A DNA stretch of 64,000 nucleotides from the NCBI GenBank assembly GCA_049999805.1, contig JBNGIO010005973.1, forward strand, positions 113,154 through 177,153. Direction: 5' to 3'. The translations under genes and the position numbers were made by a program. Under the pieces are notes generated by a model. The model saw only the letters and a list, made by a program, of their open reading frames with translations. It made no database searches and had not been told where the DNA came from. This DNA is from Folioceros fuciformis. Its lineage: Eukaryota > Anthocerotophyta > Anthocerotopsida > Anthocerotales. Positions 1 through 18,781 of this stretch are shown here, piece by piece (the stretch's first letter is position 1; each line of letters begins with the position of its first letter).

Positions 1-403
1 TATTGCAATGGGCCATTTCACCCACGGTTCACTTGACTGCCACAACGCTGCTCCGCCAGATACCAGGGTAGATTGCTCAAGATGCAAGACCACCTTTTTG
101 ACATCCACACTTTCAACTCTCTCCTTCGTCTCGTGCAACAAATCCTTCGTGCTTTGCAAAAGCCCTCGCTCCTTCAGACTGCTGAGACCTTCGTGGAAAG
201 AGTGTTTTGTAACCGACAAGAACTGTCTCAACTCATCCCTTCCCCGCCACCTGGGTGCGAACTCTATCGACTGCATAGACGGCCCAGCTGCCTCGCTGTT
301 CTCGGAATCATTATCTGCAGTCACAGTCTGGAAACACAGGGCCTGGCAAGCCTCGAAGCTCCTACCACAACCAGATCCACATTTGACAGAACCATGCCTA
401 TGC
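1..403 (-). CDS. Unrecognised protein, partial 3' portion (runs off left edge)
   Basis: On the minus strand an uninterrupted frame of about 134 codons runs from a plausible splice acceptor (TTGGTTGCAG, ending at 404) to the window edge. The start of the exon is Cys-rich (VKCGSGCGRSFEACQALC). An acidic stretch (ADNDSENSEA) follows, then a probably helical part with many Glu, Lys and Leu residues (SSLKERGLLQSTKDLLHETK). Amino-acid composition looks like real protein, and no stop occurs before base 1. A second open stretch on the same strand (434-769, containing KPVGNWRFARLRYVGDAEDD) may be the preceding exon, but I could not find a donor in the right phase. I do not recognise the family. The Cys pattern could be a small zinc-binding motif; that is only inference. 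Confidence 0.4.
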
Positions 404-1497
404 CTGCAACCAACCAAGAGCACGACTGGTCGGTCAAACCTTCCACAACAATACCCTCACAACCACTTCATCGTCCTCAGCGTCACCAACATACCTCAAC
501 CGTGCGAACCTCCAGTTCCCGACCGGTTTTAACCTCAAGCAACTCGCATACGACTGCCCGACGCATGCAGAGCCTATCTCAGCGGGGCCCCGTATACAAG
601 CTCCATGCCCGCACTGTGTCCAACCGGCACAAACCACAACACTATCATCAAATTGCACACTCCAGCAGCAGCAGCCATAGGAAAACGAAACCCGCCCATC
701 CTCACCACAGACTGAAGAGCTGAAGCATTCATCTTCACCAAGAGCAGTTGCGACCGCTTTACAGGTCATCCATCACCTGCAAAACCCGCACTTCCCATCT
801 CAAATTCCACCACAAACCTCTCAAACCCGACACCCTGCAAAGCTCTACACAACGGCCACACAACGGACCTCAGACACCGTCCGAGCTCCGCTCCGCCTCA
901 ATCACCCTACACAGCCACCAATCTCCGGCATGCCTCCTCTCTCCCTCCCGCGATTCCCAAACCCCAAACCCTACCCGAGATCCTATTCCCTCTCTGGTAT
1001 CGGATCCCGGCGCCCGCACTCAGGCCTCCGGTGATACGCCAGCTCCTCGATGCCGAGGCCGGTGCACAGGTGAGACGCGAGTCAGACACAGCTCTCCGGT
1101 GTCGGGGTCCCAGCGCACGACGCCTTCGAAGCCGGAGCAGGTCCAGGCCCTGCCGCGGGAACTGAGCTTCACACTAGAGGGAGAGATCGGCGACGGTATG
1201 GATCAGGCAACTTGCGTGAAGCCGAGCGGGCAGACAGGGGCTGGACACACGTCCAGCGTGGGCGGCAAGCAGACTGCTTCCACCGCTCCTCCACCTGCTG
1301 CCGAAGCTGCACGCGCGGGCGTGGATGCCCTCCATTGGGGCCTGCCCGAGAACAAGATAATAAGCCCCCGGCGATTCCCGGTTGCCGGTCACTCTGGCTA
1401 AGGCGTGCAGAATCAAAAGGTGAGGAATCGCGGTACGTACGCTCTCGAGCAATCTGGATTCCAGATCCTGGTTGAAAGGAAACGGAATACGCAGCTC
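404..1497. other. Stretch without a supported gene, possible 5' region of the left-edge gene
   Basis: Several overlapping open frames occur on both strands (for example 748-1401 on plus and 1169-1558 on minus). They are rich in Pro, Ser, Arg and Thr, overlap one another and show no domain. The part from about 1000 to 1400 is GC-rich and would suit a promoter or 5' leader. One minus-strand frame at 434-769 may hold an upstream exon of the left-edge gene. Confidence 0.3.
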
Positions 1498-2256
1498 TCA
1501 ACTTTGGACTGTGCCTGTGTGCGGAATGGACACTCTGCGGATTCCTTGCAGGACACACTCAAGCAAAAACAGTGCCCCCAGGGTGTGCGAAGGGAGAAAG
1601 CCGTTCTCGTCCCTAAACCTATCAGGCCTCTCGCACTCACTTCTCCACATGCAGGAATGAACCTCACAGAAACCAGGAATACATTCGCGACGTACCGACT
1701 TGCATTTCTCCACAACAATCAGAACAAGTATGACATAAAGTCTGGCCGACGCAAGAATCCATGTCGGGGCAAGCGATCGAAAATCTACATCTGGCGAGAC
1801 AGATGCAAGATCTGACCAAACCGAGTTCCGATAATCAAGAACGTTATACATGCTCCCCACCATTCTTGTGCTCCTAATTCCACTCTTTGCAGAAGGAGCA
1901 CTAACATCGAGATGCAGAAAACATAGATGCAACTCTGCTAGAAAATATCTGTTGTCCAAATGCTGCTGATCACCACTGGCAACATCACCGACGATGGACG
2001 TAAGGTTGCCCACAGCAAGACCGTCATCTGCGTTACCAAGTGCCAGGAGACACTTGCTCAGACTTCGGCCGTCGAATCCTGGCGCAAGAAATGCATCAGT
2101 GTCTAGGATCGCACCATTGTACAGTCCATCGCTCCAGTACTGCCGCATTCGACCACACCAGACAGATGTGAGTAACTTGCTAAGGAGAACAAGTAGACCG
2201 AAAACATACCTGTGAGTTTGCTTGCACCTAGAGCTACTTGCTAGAAGGGAAGTCAC
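1498..2256 (-). CDS. Hypothetical protein, single open frame
   Basis: A 252-codon frame is open on the minus strand. The middle part (from the Met in MRQYWSDGLYNG at about 2147 to about 1880) has a balanced, globular-looking composition: DTDAFLAPGFDGRSLSKCL, then GNLTSIVGDVASGDQQ. The N-terminal 30 residues are hydrophobic and the C-terminal third is rich in Arg and Cys, so only the centre may be coding. I see no known domain. It lies just beyond the 3' end of the polymerase gene on the same strand. It could be an exon of the left-edge gene, an independent small gene, or a chance frame. Confidence 0.3.
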   Translation of the reverse strand: MTSLLASSSRCKQTHRYVFGLLVLLSKLLTSVWCGRMRQYWSDGLYNGAILDTDAFLAPGFDGRSLSKCLLALGNADDGLAVGNLTSIVGDVASGDQQHLDNRYFLAELHLCFLHLDVSAPSAKSGIRSTRMVGSMYNVLDYRNSVWSDLASVSPDVDFRSLAPTWILASARLYVILVLIVVEKCKSVRRECIPGFCEVHSCMWRSECERPDRFRDENGFLPSHTLGALFLLECVLQGIRRVSIPHTGTVQS

Positions 2257-2634
2257 CTAATGCTGTCACCCACGTCTGTACTGCGAGGAGGTAGGGAGAA
2301 TTTTGATTCCGAGGCTAGCTCACGGAAATGGATCTGCAAACCCGACTGCATGGTATGAGTCTTCAAGTCAAGAGAGAGACCACAGTTATATAACAGCAGT
2401 CCGGAAAATTAGTCGACCTGGTAAGTTGGTATGGAACGGGTCACTGCACTACAGTTCGACCTTCACTGTCTCGATCGATTTTCAGCTGAATCAAGATAAC
2501 AATGGCTTTGGAGCTGGCGTTAATGTCGGGACTTTGCCCAACCTGAACAGAATCCATATCACCGGTTAGACGATGAAGCACGTGGAACTTTGAAGCAGAA
2601 GGTGGTGGGAACCATACGCTGGAAAGATAGCAAC

Positions 2635-9335
<6,701 letters not shown>

Positions 9336-9943
9336 GGAGAGGTGCGCTGGCGGCGCTGGCCCCGCCCCTGCCACTCCCGGCCCAGGGCCCCGCCCCGTTC
9401 CCAGCATCGCCACTTGATTTCTGCTCCGCTTGCTTCCAGCTCGGGACGCTGCTCAGGAAGCGATTGCTTCCAGCTCGCGACGCTGCTTAGCACCAAGCAC
9501 AAGGCTGATGGAGCTCCCTCTCCTTCATAATTACATCCCAAATCCCCCCCACAGAGCCCGAGGGGTGTTTCAACAGGAAGTGATAGCCGAGATCAGTTCT
9601 GTTTTAAACAATAATCTTGCATTCATTTATAACTTTTAATATTCGATGTGTTTCTAAACCATCAAACTTCAACATCAATACGCGTGGTCGTGAAGAGGTT
9701 CCAAGTGTCGAGGATCATACTCCGTGACGTGCATGCTTTCAACAATTCCTAGCTTTCCACACATTGGAAGACCTAATTGGAAGCGCTACATCGTCCAACA
9801 AGCCCAAGTATTCCAAGAGAGGTTGAGTTCTTGCGTGCACATTCACTAGAATGCAACCCTGGCCAATCCTGTTTCCTCGTCCTTCCTGCCTGTAATTGCT
9901 TCAGGCAGGGGGTTGGATCGTTAGATCAGCAGCAAGCAAGGCG

Positions 9944-10240
9944 ACTTCGACTCTAGGTCCCTCAACTGCAGCAACAAGAGACCTAGGTCACTCATCCCAG
10001 CGGCCTTTGCTAAGCTTGTGGTCGGGATCAACTGCTAGGAGGCTTTGACTCTAGGTAGGTCACTCCACAATAGCTCCCTTGGCTGAGCTCGTGGCCTGGA
10101 TCAACCGTTAGAGGCTTTGACTCTAGGTAGGTCACTTGACTACAGCTGCCTTGGCTGAGCTTGTCTAGATCAACAACTAGGAGACTTTGACTGTAGGTTA
10201 CTCAACTATTGTTGCCTTGGTTTAGCTCATGGCCTGAATG
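9944..10240. repeat. Degenerate tandem repeat, about 70 bp unit, four copies
   Basis: The phrase GGCTTTGACTCTAGGTAGGT and close variants recurs at about 9944, 10041, 10113 and 10183. Each is followed by CACT..AC, then GCTGCCTTGGCTGAGCT, then GATCAAC. Spacing is 97, 72 and 70 bp. Copies differ by substitutions and small indels, so this is an old array. Confidence 0.75.
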
Positions 10241-10256
10241 ACAGACTCATGCAGAC

Positions 10257-10343
10257 ACCTATGCATACAAGCTTATGACCTTTCCACCTATGCATACAAG
10301 CTTATGACCTTTCCACCTATGCATACAAGCTTATGACCTTTCC
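10257..10343. repeat. Perfect 29-bp tandem repeat, three copies
   Basis: Three identical 29-bp units, each starting ACCTATGCATACAAGCTTAT and ending GACCTTTCC, lie head to tail at 10257, 10286 and 10315. Perfect identity suggests recent expansion. Each unit contains a HindIII-like AAGCTT and the palindrome ATGCAT. Confidence 0.95.
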
Positions 10344-12829
10344 AATTACCAGAATCTTTCTCAATCTCAAGGCAAGCTCTACTCAAGGTCCAAAGTGTGA
10401 TTGAGCTTATGGCTTGGCAAGCCTTCCTTCCTTGATTGAGCATGAGGCTTGTTTGACCCAAGGTCATCAATGCAGGCAAGCTCAACTTCATGTGTCTACA
10501 CACTGATGTCCTTGACTTTTTGTCACTTGCATTCACCTAAGCTAGGTCTGTCACTTGCTTTCACCTAATTGATGTCCTTAACTTTTGTGTCTCTTGCAAT
10601 TATCTAAGTTAGGTATGTATCACTTGTATTCGCCTAAGCTACACATTGTTCAGGCATCCTTTCACGTGTGATGTGTACATAAAGATCCATGTCCTTGATT
10701 TGAGCAAGACAACAAGACTTGTGTGTAGGCATCTCATCTCAAGTGAGCAACTTCAATTGTTTATGGTTTTTGACCTCATCAGTGTAGGCATCTTGAAACA
10801 TTAGGACACTCAACACATTTTTCAACCATTCTACTTGGTCTTACAGTATGGGCTAATTTGCTAGCTTGAACTCCTTTATTCATACATCTTGCAAGCTTTG
10901 TCTAGGGTTTCTTACACTCTCTTCTCCGTGCACACAAATGATTATAGTGTTTATGAGGTATAAATTAATTAGCAAAGCACATGAACTCATTTTTGGTGCT
11001 TGCAAGTAGATAATTGAATCTCGTATTCTTATGCAATAAAATATATATATTTTTAACTGAATTCTAATAATTATGCTCATTGCTTATTGAGTATAACCAA
11101 CGGCTCAAATATTCATTATGTTTTTTTATCTCTTCTTGAAAGATAGAAAATTAGGTGGTTCGTTGTTTTTGAAAAGTGCTTCTGCAAAGGCATTTTGTGA
11201 GGAGTTGGTAGCATTTTTCGCTAGTATTGGTAAAAGGTGTGGGCTACATTTATGGATGGGGTTGGGAGCGATGGGAGGCAGCCTCGAACCGACTTAGAGG
11301 CCCGCAGTGGCCCGCTCTGTAGCGGCGTAAAGGGGCGCCAACAGTGAAACGTGGGTCCGGCGTGGCCAGGCATGGCCTCCGGTTGGGCGAAACACGGCGT
11401 AACTGCCATGAACGGCCGCGGGGCAGACGTGAACGTGGATTCGCTCCTGACCGTTGGGCGAAACTGGCGAAACTGGCTTCCCCTCCGTCCCTCCCCCTTC
11501 CCGCCCGACGCGTTCATTTTGGATTCCGAACGAGCGAAGAAGTAGCACAGCGTCATGCACATGTCTGTCGGACGCTAAAATTGGAGATGGTGGCCGCGCT
11601 GGTGCGCAGACGCTCTTGATTTTGGCGCCATCGGATTCGTCGGCTCCGTGCGATTCCAGCGGTATGTTGATGCGCACGCATGGGGAAGGCATCCGGGATG
11701 TGGTGGGGATTGCAGTGCCGTCTGAGCTCTAGCTGGAGATGAGCTGCTGGAGCGGCGCTCGGCTGCGTGCTTTCCGCAATAGGACCTGGCAGGAGGTGCA
11801 GGCGCAGGTGCAGGGGGTTGCGGGAATAGCGTGGGTGCGGCGCGGGGGAGCGGAATGTCACCAGATCTGGGGTGTGGAACGCGGTGGGAGGAGAGGCTGA
11901 GCGGGGCTCACATGCGAGGTGCGGGGAGCAGGGATTTGCACGCGGATTGCTGCGCGGTGATTGGTTTCGGGAGGGGATCAGGAGGGAGTTGAGCTGGCCT
12001 CAAATGTTGCATGCCTGGTTGCGGCATTGGTGGCGAGAGAAGGAGAAGGCCGGGGCCGAGGCCGAGGCCAAGGCCTAGGCCAAGCCTCCTGGTTTGTGAC
12101 CTAACCCCCGGGGTGGATTCGGGGGAAGGGCGATGTCGGCTGCCCCTGCTACAGTGCACCACTGTTGATTCAATCCCCGCTCTGTTCGCCGGCGGAAAAC
12201 TGTGGTGATGCATACTCAGCAGCAGGTGAAGGTCTGGATCTCGTAACTGGCTGTGGCGTGCAGGAGCGGTTCAGTGAATCACTGCCGTGGAGTTTTGTCG
12301 TCAACTGTAGGGGAGAAGGCTGCAGCTTGGTGTGCTGGGAGGTTGCAATTCTGAGATCCGGCCAACGTGACTTTGTTATCCCACTGTTTGAGGCACTGGT
12401 TGCGTATTCCGTCCTCACCTAGTCTGCCGGTGTTTTGGAACGCTCATGTCGTGGAGCTGAATGACCAAATCCTTGACCGAGAAAGCATCTGCCGGAGGAC
12501 GCTGATTGTCTGCGGGATTTTGTGTGCGCTCCAGTCGAAGGGATCCTGCTGGATCGCGCAGGTCCGCTTCTACTTTTCTCGCCATCCAGGTTGCCTACTG
12601 GTCGCTGTCGGATTGCGGTTCCAGCCAGTGGGACCTCGGAGGTTGATAGTACACGACTTGTGGTTTCGTTCATCGAATTCGGGCGGACCTCTGGAGGATG
12701 TAGTCAGCTGAGGATTTGCACTTCGAAACGCATTCGAATCTTCTCCGTCTCCTTCTCTTTCGGCAGGACGTTGGAGATGTTTATCTGAAGTATGGACCTG
12801 CCCCTTTCGGATTCCCAGACCCTTCCGCA

Positions 12830-15800
12830 ATGGATTATCTCTCCCATCTCGTGAAGATGGATCACAGGCGAACTCCTTTGAAGCATTTGCCCATGAATTC
12901 GGCGATTTCGGCATCCCCAATGAAGTCTGAAGAGAGGCTGTACATGGACGCCTCTCTTTGGATTGAGGACAAAACGGGGGTGGACATTCTTCCTGATTCA
13001 CGTCATTTTGCAGAGGTGGGTTGTGAACGCATGGAACCAGTGTCATGGCCTTGCCGTGACACGCTCCCCGAGACTAGCGTTGTTCGTGTGGTGCTCATCA
13101 TCATTCTGTACTACCCTGTTGTAAGAAACCTTAAGAAACACTCAATAACCTTCTTGCACTGCAGGTCCTCCAGGATGGAGAACTGTTGCTCAAGATTGCA
13201 GAAAGTGTGGTACCTGATGTAGCAGCAGAGATGAAGGCTGTCCACACTAAGGAAAGCTGGTATGAAGGCTGGAACGAGGGTGGAATGGCTAAAGCAGTGG
13301 AGAATATCCATATATTTCTGAGCATTTGCCGAGCGGTGGGTGTCAGTGAGCAATACCATTTTAGTGCATCGGATTTGATCAAGGTAAAGTTTTGAGAGTC
13401 TGGCTCGATCTTGCTTATTTAATGCACGCTGACCAGAAGGGAAGCTGGTCTCTTCGTTTTTTTTAATTGCTCATTCCCACTGTACGCGGTTAACACTGAT
13501 TGGAACCGTTGGAAATGCAGGGCCGTGAAATTAAACGAGTGGTTGAATGTCTTATGCTTTTTCGAAAGATTGTCACTCCCCCACCCTCTTATGTGGAGAC
13601 TCCACAGACTGTGCAGGAACTTGGTGCTGAACAAGTCCAAAGACCTGGATACAGTAGCCCCAAGACAGTTATCCCTACCAGCAAGGCTGGCAACGATGCT
13701 GGCTCTCAAGGGAACGCGCATGAAACCTATGACTCCGTTTCTGAAAAGAGCATTTGGTACAGTGCTCTTGCAGATGCATACAATAATGTGGTGGAAATGT
13801 CCCCATCCCCGGGCAAGCGGGAAATATTTTCAAAAAAGGAATTGCCCACAAGGAAATTGCAGTTCCCGTTCACTTTGGGTTCATCTGCAGACACAAGTGA
13901 CGGGCCCTATCAAGCTGAGATTGCAGAGATGATGGAAAAGGTGGCGAACAATGGGGACCACAGTCCAGAAAGTGCGAAGTCACTTCTCCTTGCGCAGTCA
14001 CCTAGTGTTCTCCAGAAGCGAATCTGCACGACAGACGATGTATTCATTGTTAAGAAATTTGCCATGAGGCTTGCTGCCAAGGAGCGGGTAGTCAAGGTGT
14101 GTTTTCATCTGTCTCTTCTGGTGATAGGGGTCATGGCAAGAGATCTGTGTCAAAGATTAGTCTCATCGGTCTATGTCTTGAACCTGTCAGGAGCTAGTCG
14201 CAGAGCTGTCTACTGCTCTTCGAAGGGAGGAAGCATTGCAGACCAAGGTATTGATGCCTTCACTTCATGCTCGCTGCCCTCTTGTCATGAGGTCCCATTG
14301 CCTGTTTCATTATGTTCATGGCTTCTCATTTCAGGTCACACTTTTGGAGAGAGGCGCAGCTGGGTCAGCTAGGGATCATGGGCCAAATAAAGGTGATTTA
14401 GGCCCTGGTGAAAGTGCGGCTTTGGATTCTAGGGATGCGGACTCCCTCAGAATAGATCAGGTATGTAGGTTCCGCAACCGGAGTGTCGATGCCTTTTGAC
14501 CCCTTGCAACTAGTTCTGAAGCTGAAATGTCGGTTCAGGGTTTAAAGCAGGAATCAAAGGAAATGTTAGACAATTTGAGAAAGGATTGGGAGACTTCTCA
14601 GGCTGAAACTTCATCACTCAAGGAACGACTCTCCACAGCTCAAGCTATGACAGAAAACTTGAAACAGCATTATGACAGTGCACTTAGAGTAAGTGTGTGT
14701 AAATCGAAGCCCCTAATAGGCTGAGAATCTCGTCTCTCTCCTCCCGTGTTCCTGGCTGGATCCATGGCTGAAATATTATAAGGTCTGGGGTTGCAGGGAC
14801 TGAAGCAGGACCTGAATAAGTTGAAAGAAGAGTTTCTACACACTCAGGCTGCGAATGTCGAATTGCTCCTGCATACAGGTAGGAAAAAAGATTATGCCTA
14901 CAGTTGTTGTGAAGCTTTTCCATGATGAATTTCTTTTTTATGCTTTTCCTTCTGGCAACTCAGGGTCTGATTTTAATCGGATAACCAAGGATTATGTGAA
15001 ACTGAAGTCAGAAAATAAACATCTTCGGAATGAGCTTCAGGAGCTCAAAGGTTATTCTTGCATACACCCTATCATCATTGCTTCGTTCATGCTTTTCTTC
15101 ATTGCCCATTCTGCTGCATCTTGTATTGCGGATCCCGATTCCCTCTCTTTCTATCCGTGAATCAGGAAACATAAGAGTATTTTGCAGAGTACGGCCTATG
15201 CCTTCAGGAACTGAAAGCTCAGGTCAAGGCGTTTTCTGTCCTGGGGAGGAGGTTGTAATTGTAGAGAATCAGAAGAACTCATCCACTAACTTCGTGTATG
15301 ATAAGGTGTACGGCCCTCCAGCTACGCAGGGTATAAATCTCTGGCAGTCGTTTTTCTCCTTGGGTTGGAGAGAACATTTGTTGGTTTGCATCTGTTGCAA
15401 GTTTCTTAGACGCGGATAGTAGGGCTAGCAACGTAGTTTCTGCTCTAAGCTAGTCCATGTATTGTTCCTGATGGTTGTTTTGAAGAAATGGCAGAGCACG
15501 TGTTCATGGATGTGCTACCCCTCGTAAGGTCAGTCATGGAAGGTTACAATGTCTGCATATTTGCGTACGGGCAGACTGGAAGTGGTAAAACTTATACGAT
15601 GGTAAGCATGCAAGCTCCATTTCTCAGCTCAACTCTATTTATGATCTGGTATGCTCTTTTTTTTTGAGACTCTTGTGTCATAAATGAAAGGTCGTAATCA
15701 GACTTCCTTGTGACGGCTGGAAACAGATGGGACCGAGCGCAACAGAGCATGGGGCCGGTGTTATTCATCGGTCTATTGACCTGTTGTTCAATTTGAAGAA

Positions 15801-18120
15801 GGATACTCTTCACGATTGGGAGTTCAAGATATCAGCAGAGATAATCGAGGTGCCTTTTGTCATTCATGTAATTTACCTGGGCATTGGACTTCAGCCTCGA
15901 TAGTCAGAGCAATGCACTCATTTACGTGGTGTCTTCCAGATTTACAATGAGACCGTTCGTGATCTTTTGGCTGGACTGAATAAGAGCTTCTCAAGATATC
16001 CTTTTGCCGGTCTCGTCGTGTAGAATGTGCATTGTTTCAGCTTCGCTATTGCTTCTACAATTTATGGTTGCGAAAACTTCTTGACAATTTTGCACAGTCG
16101 AGCAGAGGCGGTTGGATAACTCAATACGAGGATCAGATTCTGTGCAAGTGAAAGTTGACTCGACCCAGGAGGTCATTCAGCTCATGGAGATAGGTGCACG
16201 AAATCGTGCAGTAGGAGCGACCAGTATGAATGAGCATAGCAGCAGATCCCATTGGTGGGTAGAGTAATTCTTGTCCCTTCTGTTGAAGACTCCAAACGTC
16301 CATTCAGAGTTGTGTGTTCTGACTCTCTACGCATTTTATGGCAGCATTGTTATTCTGAGAGTGGAGGGTGTGCAAAGACATAGTGGTGAGAAGATCTTCA
16401 GCTCTCTCAATCTGATAGATCTCGCAGGGTCGGAGCGCGTGTCTCGCTCTGAAGCCACTGGTGATCGTCTGAAGTGAGTGGTTAACTGAGCCAACACCAG
16501 TGTTTTTTCTTTCTGTCGCGCTGTGGGATGCCGCATCTGACGCTCAGGGCCCTCTGAATTGGTTAGAGAAACGCAGCATATCAACAAGTCTCTGGCGGCC
16601 TTAGGGGATGTGATGCAGGCCTTGCTCGAGAAGCGATCCCACATCCCCTTCCGCAATTCCAAGCTCACACAACTGCTTCAAGATTCTTTAGGTGAGCTCC
16701 TTTCAACCCACTGCACTCAGGATGGGAGCTTCTATGTTCAGAATGGCCAGTTAACCAGAAAATCGTTGACACAGGTGGCAATTCGAAAGTGGTCATGCTG
16801 GCACATGTCGCCCCTGAAAGAGAATCTTTGAGTGAATCGATCAGTACGCTAAAGTTTGCTTCAAGGTTGCTCAACGTGGAGCTGGGCATGGCTGGGAAGA
16901 ACAAAGGCGGTTTCCGACAGTTGCAGGCTATGGTAATATCGTCCGATCAGCCTGTTTCGCCATTTTCTCGCATGAGACTGGCTGTAAAAATCATGGAGCT
17001 TCAAATGGCATGGTAGGAGTTGCCGACTCTTGTTTTGTTTTTGACAATTTCGATTTGGCGCTAAGCAGGTCTCGGACAAAGATAAGGAGGTGGAGGACGT
17101 AAAGCGGCAGTTAGAGGAAAGTCAGAAACTGGCAGCTTACAAAATTGAAGGTTGTAAAAAGGAATTGTTGTCAAAGAAGGCTGAGGTACGTGCGCTAGAA
17201 ATGAGCTTGATTCATCTAGTAGGACACACTATGGAGTCATCGCCATATGATATTGTTTAATCATCTTTGCAGGCAAAGGCTCTTGCTGCGCGAGTGGCTA
17301 TTCTTGAACAGAAAAATAGAGATTTGGAACGTCGTCTGGAACAGGGTGCTGCGTTTGAGAGCACTGTGTCCAACTTGCAGCGCCAGTCTGCTTCTTTGAA
17401 CTCATCTTTAAGCTCTGAGATCATTCGAAGCGGTAAAGTCCAACACCCGGCAGCGAATGATCAGTATCATCGAAAGTTTTGAGACTCTCGTGGCTGAAAA
17501 TCTTGAACTGTGGTTCTGTGCAGACGCCGTTACGACAGGACGGTTGCCGCGATATCCAGAGAGTAGATCCTTGTCAAGAGCCCCCAGCACGTGTAGTACA
17601 TTGGGAGACGCTAGTGAAGTTTCTAGCCCGGAGCTCCAACCGTCGAGAGAACCGGATCTTGGTCTAGCGGACAACTCGCTTGAGCCGCTTCCCCACTCCG
17701 AAACTGAATTGTAAGTGTCTCAGCCGTAAGTTCTAATCCTGCTCTGGTTGGGGTAAGGAAGAAAGTCGCTGAAAGCATTAGAATTGAACTCATTTATGCA
17801 GAGCGTGTGTCCTTCCACGAAAGTTACAGTCACGAGAACAACTGTCTAGATCGAAGGATTTCGCGCATTATGTACAACATGGTAGAAAGTTAAGGATACC
17901 AAGGTACGCAGTCCGTCACCGTCGAATTCCTAGTATCCAATTCTGCTAATGGCTGCCCTCGAAACCGTTTTGGCTTATGTGGCTAACTTTTGGACTTTTC
18001 CTGTCGTGCAGCGTTTCGTTGTCGATAAACGGGCACCCTGCGTTAAGAGAATCAATTACATCAACAGGAATGCTGCCCGTTGGCAGAGTGCAGAAATACA
18101 CGTCGAAAAGGTGGATGTAA
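12830..18120 (+). CDS. KCH: KCH-type kinesin-14: calponin-homology domain, coiled coil, internal motor
   Basis: A microtubule motor of the plant kinesin-14 KCH class; known members bind actin through the CH domain and move toward microtubule minus ends. The start at 12830 ([14 protein letters not shown]) is the first ATG in the frame. The CH domain follows ([20 protein letters not shown], then [16 protein letters not shown]) across introns at 13016-13164 and 13384-13520. Coiled-coil exons come next at 14191-14247, 14335-14460, 14539-14688, 14797-14878 and 14964-15050. The motor starts [16 protein letters not shown] at about 15165. It shows the P-loop [14 protein letters not shown], switch I NEHSSRSH, switch [14 protein letters not shown], and [21 protein letters not shown] second coiled coil and a Ser-rich tail end at ...KYTSKRWM, stop TAA at 18120. 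Almost all introns are GT-AG; the one at 15996-16095 is AT-AC. I am confident of the family. Some exon edges in the later motor and tail are approximate. Confidence 0.92.
15996..16095 (+). other. U12-type AT-AC intron inside the kinesin motor domain
   Basis: The exon encoding [18 protein letters not shown] ends with ...TCAAG and no GT donor follows. The next bases, ATATCCTTTT, match the U12 AT-AC 5' splice site. The intron ends ...TTTTGCAC. A branch-site match TTCTTGAC lies at 16078-16085, with its A at 16084, 11 nt from the 3' end. Removing 15996-16095 restores the frame (SFSR joined to [12 protein letters not shown]) between motor segments that are conserved in the family. Confidence 0.88.
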
Positions 18121-18781
18121 TGGTTGTGACTACTTGTTAGTGCTAACTAAACCACTATAGCCATTGTTCTTGTACTCACCCTGACACGTCGCTGGCACGG
18201 CTATCACATGTTGCGATTGTTTGTTACTAGGTCTCCAGAACCATCTCGGAGAGGTCTATTCTAACCTGCCAAGCTTTAAGCCAAGGCGGTTGATCAGGTT
18301 GTAAATTCTAACAGTGTGCAAGTTTTTGATAACGCTGATCACTAACAAAAACGCCCTTGGAAGGAAGTTGCACAGAATAGTGAGTGGGGCGAATGTCTTG
18401 TATCATATAGAAGAGGAATCTGAGTAAGCTTTGAGCTTATACCATTACATTATAACGGTGATCTGGAGAATCAAAACCTCATGATACTCTCGACAAATCA
18501 GCATCGTTTACTTGGTGTGTTTAAGCTTACAAAAATGCCGAGTAGAGATATTTTGGTAGGTAACTGCTAAAATTCATCATCCGCAGATCTTGCTTTCTCA
18601 GGACGGCTACCTTCCCGACGATGATAAACCAGTTGCTGAAGCTGTCACAGTGCCAGTCATTTATGGACCTGGTAGCACCTAGATCTTCATGGGGAAAGTG
18701 GTCAAGTTACCAGCGTTCACTGCCCTCATCCAATCTTTGCACATAAATATTCACAGAGGCCCATCTTGTACGTTCATGACT
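18121..18781. other. Intergenic space between convergent kinesin and EFG1 genes
   Basis: The two flanking genes end toward each other here. The sequence is moderately AT-rich with no open frame of note, and should contain the 3' untranslated ends and polyadenylation signals of both. No repeat seen. Confidence 0.5.

Larger units (their letters stand above)
9336..12829. other. Intergenic region between the Pol III subunit and kinesin genes
   Basis: No supported gene. The part next to the polymerase gene is GC-rich and suits a promoter. From 9944 to 10343 there are two tandem repeat clusters, listed separately. About 10.9-11.2 kb is AT-rich. From about 11.3 to 12.8 kb the sequence is GC-rich, with overlapping open frames on both strands that look like chance frames of low complexity (including GGCCGA-type repeats near 12050-12085). 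It probably holds the kinesin promoter and 5' leader. Confidence 0.5.

Noticed and set aside
8-723. Long plus-strand open frames of 174 and 216 codons at the left edge
   Set aside because: They overlap each other and the better minus-strand frame, are rich in Pro, Ser, Thr and His, and show no domain; they look like shadows.
748-1401. 217-codon plus-strand frame
   Set aside because: Pro/Ser/Arg-rich, overlaps competing minus-strand frames, no domain or plausible splice partners.
9931-10345. CRISPR-like array from the 29-bp repeats
   Set aside because: Units are head to tail without spacers and the genome is eukaryotic.
15990-16100. Missing GT donor in the kinesin motor, first read as a sequencing error or pseudogene break
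   Set aside because: The segment fits a U12 AT-AC intron at donor, branch and acceptor and restores the frame, so no defect need be assumed.
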